A stretch of DNA of 64,000 bases from Sphagnum compactum (lineage: Eukaryota; Bryophyta; Sphagnopsida; Sphagnales): the NCBI GenBank assembly GCA_965153455.1, contig OZ234498.1, positions 15,872,001 to 15,936,000 on the forward strand, given 5' to 3'. Of this stretch, positions 59,741-64,000 are shown one piece after another. Every line of letters starts with the position of its first letter. Positions within the stretch are counted from its first letter, which is position 1. Position numbers and translations under genes: made by a program. Under the pieces are notes generated by a model. The model made no database searches. It saw nothing but the letters and a program-made list of their open reading frames with translations, and was not told where the DNA came from.

Positions 59741-62700
59741 ATATACCCTACTTAAAGAGAAAGAGAGTTTGCATCATGTAAGATTTAGGATACAATTTTG
59801 GTTTGAACTTGGAACCAATTTGTTGGGGAGTGAAACAATTACCATGTATGCCAAGTTCAACGTTTTGGCGTCAAATGATTATTCTATTTTGAAGATTTCA
59901 TTTCCAAAAATAAAAATTTAGAATGTTTTTTAATATTTAAAAAAAAATCTTTCACAAAAAAATTTCTTTAGATTTTTTTTTAAAAATTCAACATTTTTGA
60001 AAGTTTCAATGAGAATTTTTTGAAAAAAATGGTATATGGGAGATTTTGCATAATCCTTTTTTTTTTGGTTGTCCTTGGACAATTCAAGACACAATTTTTT
60101 AGACCACTATTTCATTTCCAAGTTTAACTATTTCACTTCTTTTCTAATAACTAGCTCTTATATTTGTAACTATCTCACCCCTTTTTTCTACCCACCAACA
60201 TGGATATGAAAAGACAAATTAACATGTGTCTTTTCATGTCCATGTTATTTATATTAATTCAAATTAAATTCAACATGGACAAAAATAATGATGAATTATT
60301 CAAAAATACACAAGAACATAAGAAGAAGAAAAAAATGATCATCACTAGTAGTGCATACCAATGCGGAGCCCAAATAATTATAGTGTCAAACTTGCCATGG
60401 TAGTACAATATGAAGCGGTAGTCCTCTTAAGGACAATAATGAACTACTCGGGGCCCAAAGGAGAACAATCATAGAGATATCATGTGCATGTAATTTGAAG
60501 TATCAATTGTTGACCTTTGTGTTTTCTACTTAAAGGGTTGGATGGATCTTTGCTTCTTGTGAACCACATTTAACACATGATCTTTACTTTGAGTACTAAA
60601 TGTGCAACCTACAATGACAAAAGTTTTAAAAATTAAAAGAAAAATCACTTTAATTGTTCATGAGGTCTACAAGATTCACCAACAACACACAAGTAAAAGT
60701 TCTTGCATGACATGTTATTGGGTGTGCTACACATAATCAATGAATGGTCATTTTCTCAATGTGACTCTACAAATAGTAAAAGGAAATCAAGTTTGATGAA
60801 ATCCTTAAGCACTCATCATGGCTCAAGTGGTGTTCAAGAGTACCCATGCCCTTGGGTTCTTATGTAACCCTTGGGTTTTACAAACAATAATGTTATGAAA
60901 GATGATATCCCCCAACACCTTGATATGAATGTTGAAGCTAGTCCCATTTGGAGCTTTTATTCAACAAGAAACAAATAGGAGGTGATGGTGGTGTAGCAAC
61001 AACACAAAAAATCTTCAAAAGGGTTGGCTTGCAATGAAAGTTTTCAATTCCCAAATCTTCTTTATCACAAGGGTTGTCATGATCCTCCAGGCAATTTTCA
61101 TACTTGAAGAATAGGTTAATGTATGTTAGAAAACATCAACCAACAACAATAGTGTCCATCATCATTAGATCCCCAAGCTCTAGGGAATAAAACAACAAGA
61201 GGGCAAGCTTTTAACCTTCTTGTGCCTTCTCCCACTTCATTTCGCAAGTGTGAACAAAAAAAAGTTAAAGCACTCAATATCTTCTTTAAGATCTCAAATA
61301 TGGACAAACAATATGGACAAACAACATGGCATCCAAAAGCTTTGAAAATTTCATAAAACTTCTTTGTCAACAAATTCCTTGTAGGGATTCATGGGATTGA
61401 TAAGGTTGGTTGGAGAGTTATTGCATATCTATGAGTCAACCCATGATCCTTATCTTTTTCATTATTTTCATAATTTTCCAACATGTTGAAAACAAATATG
61501 GAAAAATGTAATCAAATTACTATATTCTCACCAGTTTAAAATTGCCCATGTAGATCCCATATGTGATGCTTGTGATTTGATTTAATCACATCACAAAATT
61601 TTGATGGTGGAAGCCATTTGAAATGGTTTATCAAATGATCATATGTCTACCATTTTTCAACAAAATTAAAGAGGAACATCTCACAATTTCATATAATAAA
61701 TTGTTTCACACATGAAAAAATCTCAACCATATGCACCAAAAGCTTGGATCATTTATTTTCAAACATGACCACATTTGTAGTTAAAGATTCATACAACTCA
61801 AGCATAGTACAAACATTCGTAAGCATGTGAAAGAAGTCATTTTAACTTAGTCTAGTTGATAATCCATACATAGGCTAATAGTTGTCTATAGTTTTAATGT
61901 ACATACTTTTTTCAATGAGTTCAAACGGCAGAATTGCATGCACATTTGGTTAAACGAACATAATTTCCATGTTTGTAGGTACATATGCATGTTTAGAGTG
62001 AAGATCTAATGGTCTTCAAAATTTTAAACATTAAATTAGATAGCTAAAATACCTAAAGACCCTAATATTAGTTATTCACAAAAAGAAATGACAATATTGA
62101 AAAACAAAAAAATCCATGACGTTTTGCAAACTATATAATAAGGTGAAATTAATTATTTAAAAACTATATTTATATGTTTGAGGACGTCATACCTACCTTA
62201 CAAACTTACTACCAAGTTTGTCAACCTCTTTTTCCTTTTTGATGGGTGGACTTTTTTTTTAAAAAATATTTGATCTCTAAATTATTTACATTTATGTTCC
62301 CTCCAATTTTTCTTTGTTTATTAATAAATAATCTTTTCTTCTTCCCCTTCAATCTTTTTCTCCTTCGGGATTGGTGAAAAATTTGCTTGATTTTCAAATC
62401 TCCTCCTCTCAAATGAATGAATAATTGTTTTATTTTCAACCATATTCTCTTATAGAATAGGTGGATAAATATTTTTTTACCTCCAACTTTCCTTATTTCC
62501 TCTTGAAAAAAATTGAATATTTTCCAACCTCCTTCTCCCTCTAAAAAGGGTGGAGATCTTATTTATCTTCCTTCAACCACATTCTATTTTCTTTTGTAAT
62601 CGATAGACAATTTTGTTACTTCTTTTTTTCTCTCTCTCTTTTAGAATGGGTGGTAACATGTGATGCACAACACAATCAAAACTAACATAGCCATTCACAT

Positions 62701-63307
62701 AAAAACATGCCAAAAAAAAACATGCACAAAATATGTGATGGACACCAAGTTTGTATTTGCATATTGTTTTCTCTTTGAACATGGATTCTTCCTATCACAT
62801 ACATGAAATCTTCTAAATATACACTCTAGAAATAACTCCCAAATGGAAAAAAAGTTGAAACCTTATTCACACTGAATTGAGTTCTAACAACAAATAACCC
62901 CTACCAACAAATAATATTTCATAATAAATACTTGACAATGGACATTGCAAGCCCTTCCCCCACAATCTTCTTCATGAAGAGTTAGATAAAGCATGTGAAT
63001 TCATGCACACGTGATCTCATTTTATTTTCATGCAATTTGATTTTAATATGTGTTTTCAACATCCCACATGTATGAAAATCGTGAGTATCTCAACTTTTTT
63101 TCAAAAAGTCCTTTCAAATCAAGCCTTGCCATTGATTTCAAAAAGCTCATTTAAACTCAAATCATATGTGCATTACTTAAAGAAGAAAAAAAATCCTTCA
63201 ATACATGACATTTACTATTTTTAGTGCACATGAATTCATCCATAAACCAACATTTCATCCACAAAATTGAAGGGCAAATGACAATTGAAGCAATGGTATT
63301 TGGACAT
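59741..63307. other. AT-rich intergenic sequence, no gene recognised
   Basis: About 3.6 kb between the two copies of the 240-bp segment. Only short low-complexity frames occur. No transposon protein, primer-binding site or polypurine tract was recognised, so the flanking copies are not shown to be LTRs. Confidence 0.45.
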
Positions 63308-63540
63308 CTTTTTCCCAACCCTACGCATAAAACTAAAACTGGGACTGCAAATTTGTGAGAGACTACTAATAGCAAATCACCTTGACCAATCATCATGATC
63401 GACTAATCAAAAACAGAGAGCAGCAGTCAGATCGATTTTTAGCACACTCTACTCTGGCAAGTGTTAGGCTTTGCTGTGCCTGTTATTAGCCTCAGCAAAC
63501 TGTGCAAAAATGCTAGGCCAAAACCATTTTGCTGAGCCCA
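63308..63540 (+). repeat. Duplicated ~240-bp segment, copy B
   Basis: This is the second copy of the segment at 59493-59740, diverged by substitutions and small indels. It keeps the CAAT-containing block (GACCAATCAT) and GAGCAGCAGTCAGATC. It precedes GC-richer DNA at the end of the window. Confidence 0.75.
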
Positions 63541-64000
63541 ACCAGCATGGTTTGACTTTCCTTCAATTTTAATCTGCAGGTTCACATTATACATACTGAG
63601 AACCGATGGAGTTGCTCTGAATGCTGTAAATAGGAGGAGGAATGGAGGCCAGGCCTGGGCATGCCAGGACACATTGGTGGAGCTATGATGGGGGTTGGCT
63701 TAGTCAAAGGAATGCTTAGTGACAGATTGGCTATGGGGTTGGGATGATTGAGGGGAGGTATGGATGTAAACACGGGGGTTGCTCCAGAATCTCCACCTAC
63801 TTGAGAGTCTGACAGTAATTACAATGCAAGACTTATCTGCTGCATGTTCATGTACAAAAAGTGGTTGAGAGACTGCAATGCCAAAGGATTAAGAATCTGC
63901 AGCAGACTCCCTGTTCTTACCACAGGGCCAGTAATTCCAGTACTGCAACACAGCCATGTATGTACACAGCTCCAGTACTGCAACACATCTACAAATGTCT
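63541..64000. other. GC-richer end of window, possible exon, no firm gene
   Basis: One plus frame at about 63625-63747 could encode MPGHIGGAMMGVGLVKGMLS and a short end before a stop, a Gly/Met-rich tail like those of some plant C2-domain proteins. This is too short to call. A 16-bp block CCAGTACTGCAACACA is repeated at 63937 and 63972. The window ends here, so any gene is incomplete. Confidence 0.35.

Noticed and set aside
59493-63540. Long terminal repeats of a retrotransposon
   Set aside because: The two similar segments have the same orientation and a plausible spacing, but no retroelement protein, primer site or polypurine tract is seen between them.

Overview
The window is nuclear DNA of a land plant. 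The genes have spliceosomal GT-AG introns, a plant JmjC protein (JMJ20 type), plant-type NTF2, two cytosolic ribosomal-protein genes and a TIR-NB-LRR resistance gene. The TIR-NB-LRR argues against a grass. Large AT-rich intergenic stretches with decayed transposons point to a big, repeat-rich genome. A fern, other non-seed plant or gymnosperm would fit, but the sequence does not let me name the species.

Layout. 1-9.6 kb is AT-rich and holds a decayed PIF/Harbinger transposon (1.4-3.3 kb) and a hairpin-forming inverted repeat (3.6 kb). 9.6-17.8 kb is a gene island: a protein disulfide isomerase (minus) and JMJ20 (plus, nine exons) diverge from a 311-bp spacer, and JMJ20 converges on a three-exon gene for ribosomal protein eL39 (minus). 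At 18.0-18.5 kb lie a perfect 23-bp inverted repeat and a nuclear copy of part of the mitochondrial 18S rRNA gene. 21.7-24.2 kb is the uL22 (RPL17) gene, fronted by three ~180-bp tandem repeats that each carry a telo-box. Two C/D-box snoRNA genes follow at 24.6 and 25.2 kb. 26-32.7 kb is AT-rich with minisatellites. 32.7-37.7 kb is an intact five-exon TIR-NB-LRR gene (minus). A Ty3-like remnant (40 kb) and a 38-bp minisatellite (43.8 kb) follow. NTF2 lies at 44.6-45.4 kb. A twelve-exon gene at 48.4-53.5 kb (minus) encodes an unfamiliar membrane protein with TPR-like repeats, a charged helix and a C-terminal heavy-metal-associated (HMA) domain. 54.6-56.8 kb is rich in tandem repeats, some snoRNA-like. 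The last 7 kb is mostly AT-rich, with a G-box cluster and a duplicated ~240-bp segment.

Most active-looking promoters here (PDI/JMJ20, eL39, uL22, NTF2) carry AAACCCTAA-type telo-boxes, as is typical of plant translation and growth genes. eL39, uL22, the snoRNAs and possibly JMJ20 (whose animal homologue JMJD4 hydroxylates eRF1) all concern ribosomes or translation. The strongest candidates for something undescribed are the TM-TPR-HMA gene, the repeated telo-box promoter of uL22 and the snoRNA-like tandem array at 56.2 kb.

Exon boundaries were worked out by hand from reading frame, GT-AG sites and remembered family sequences. No alignment or transcript was available.
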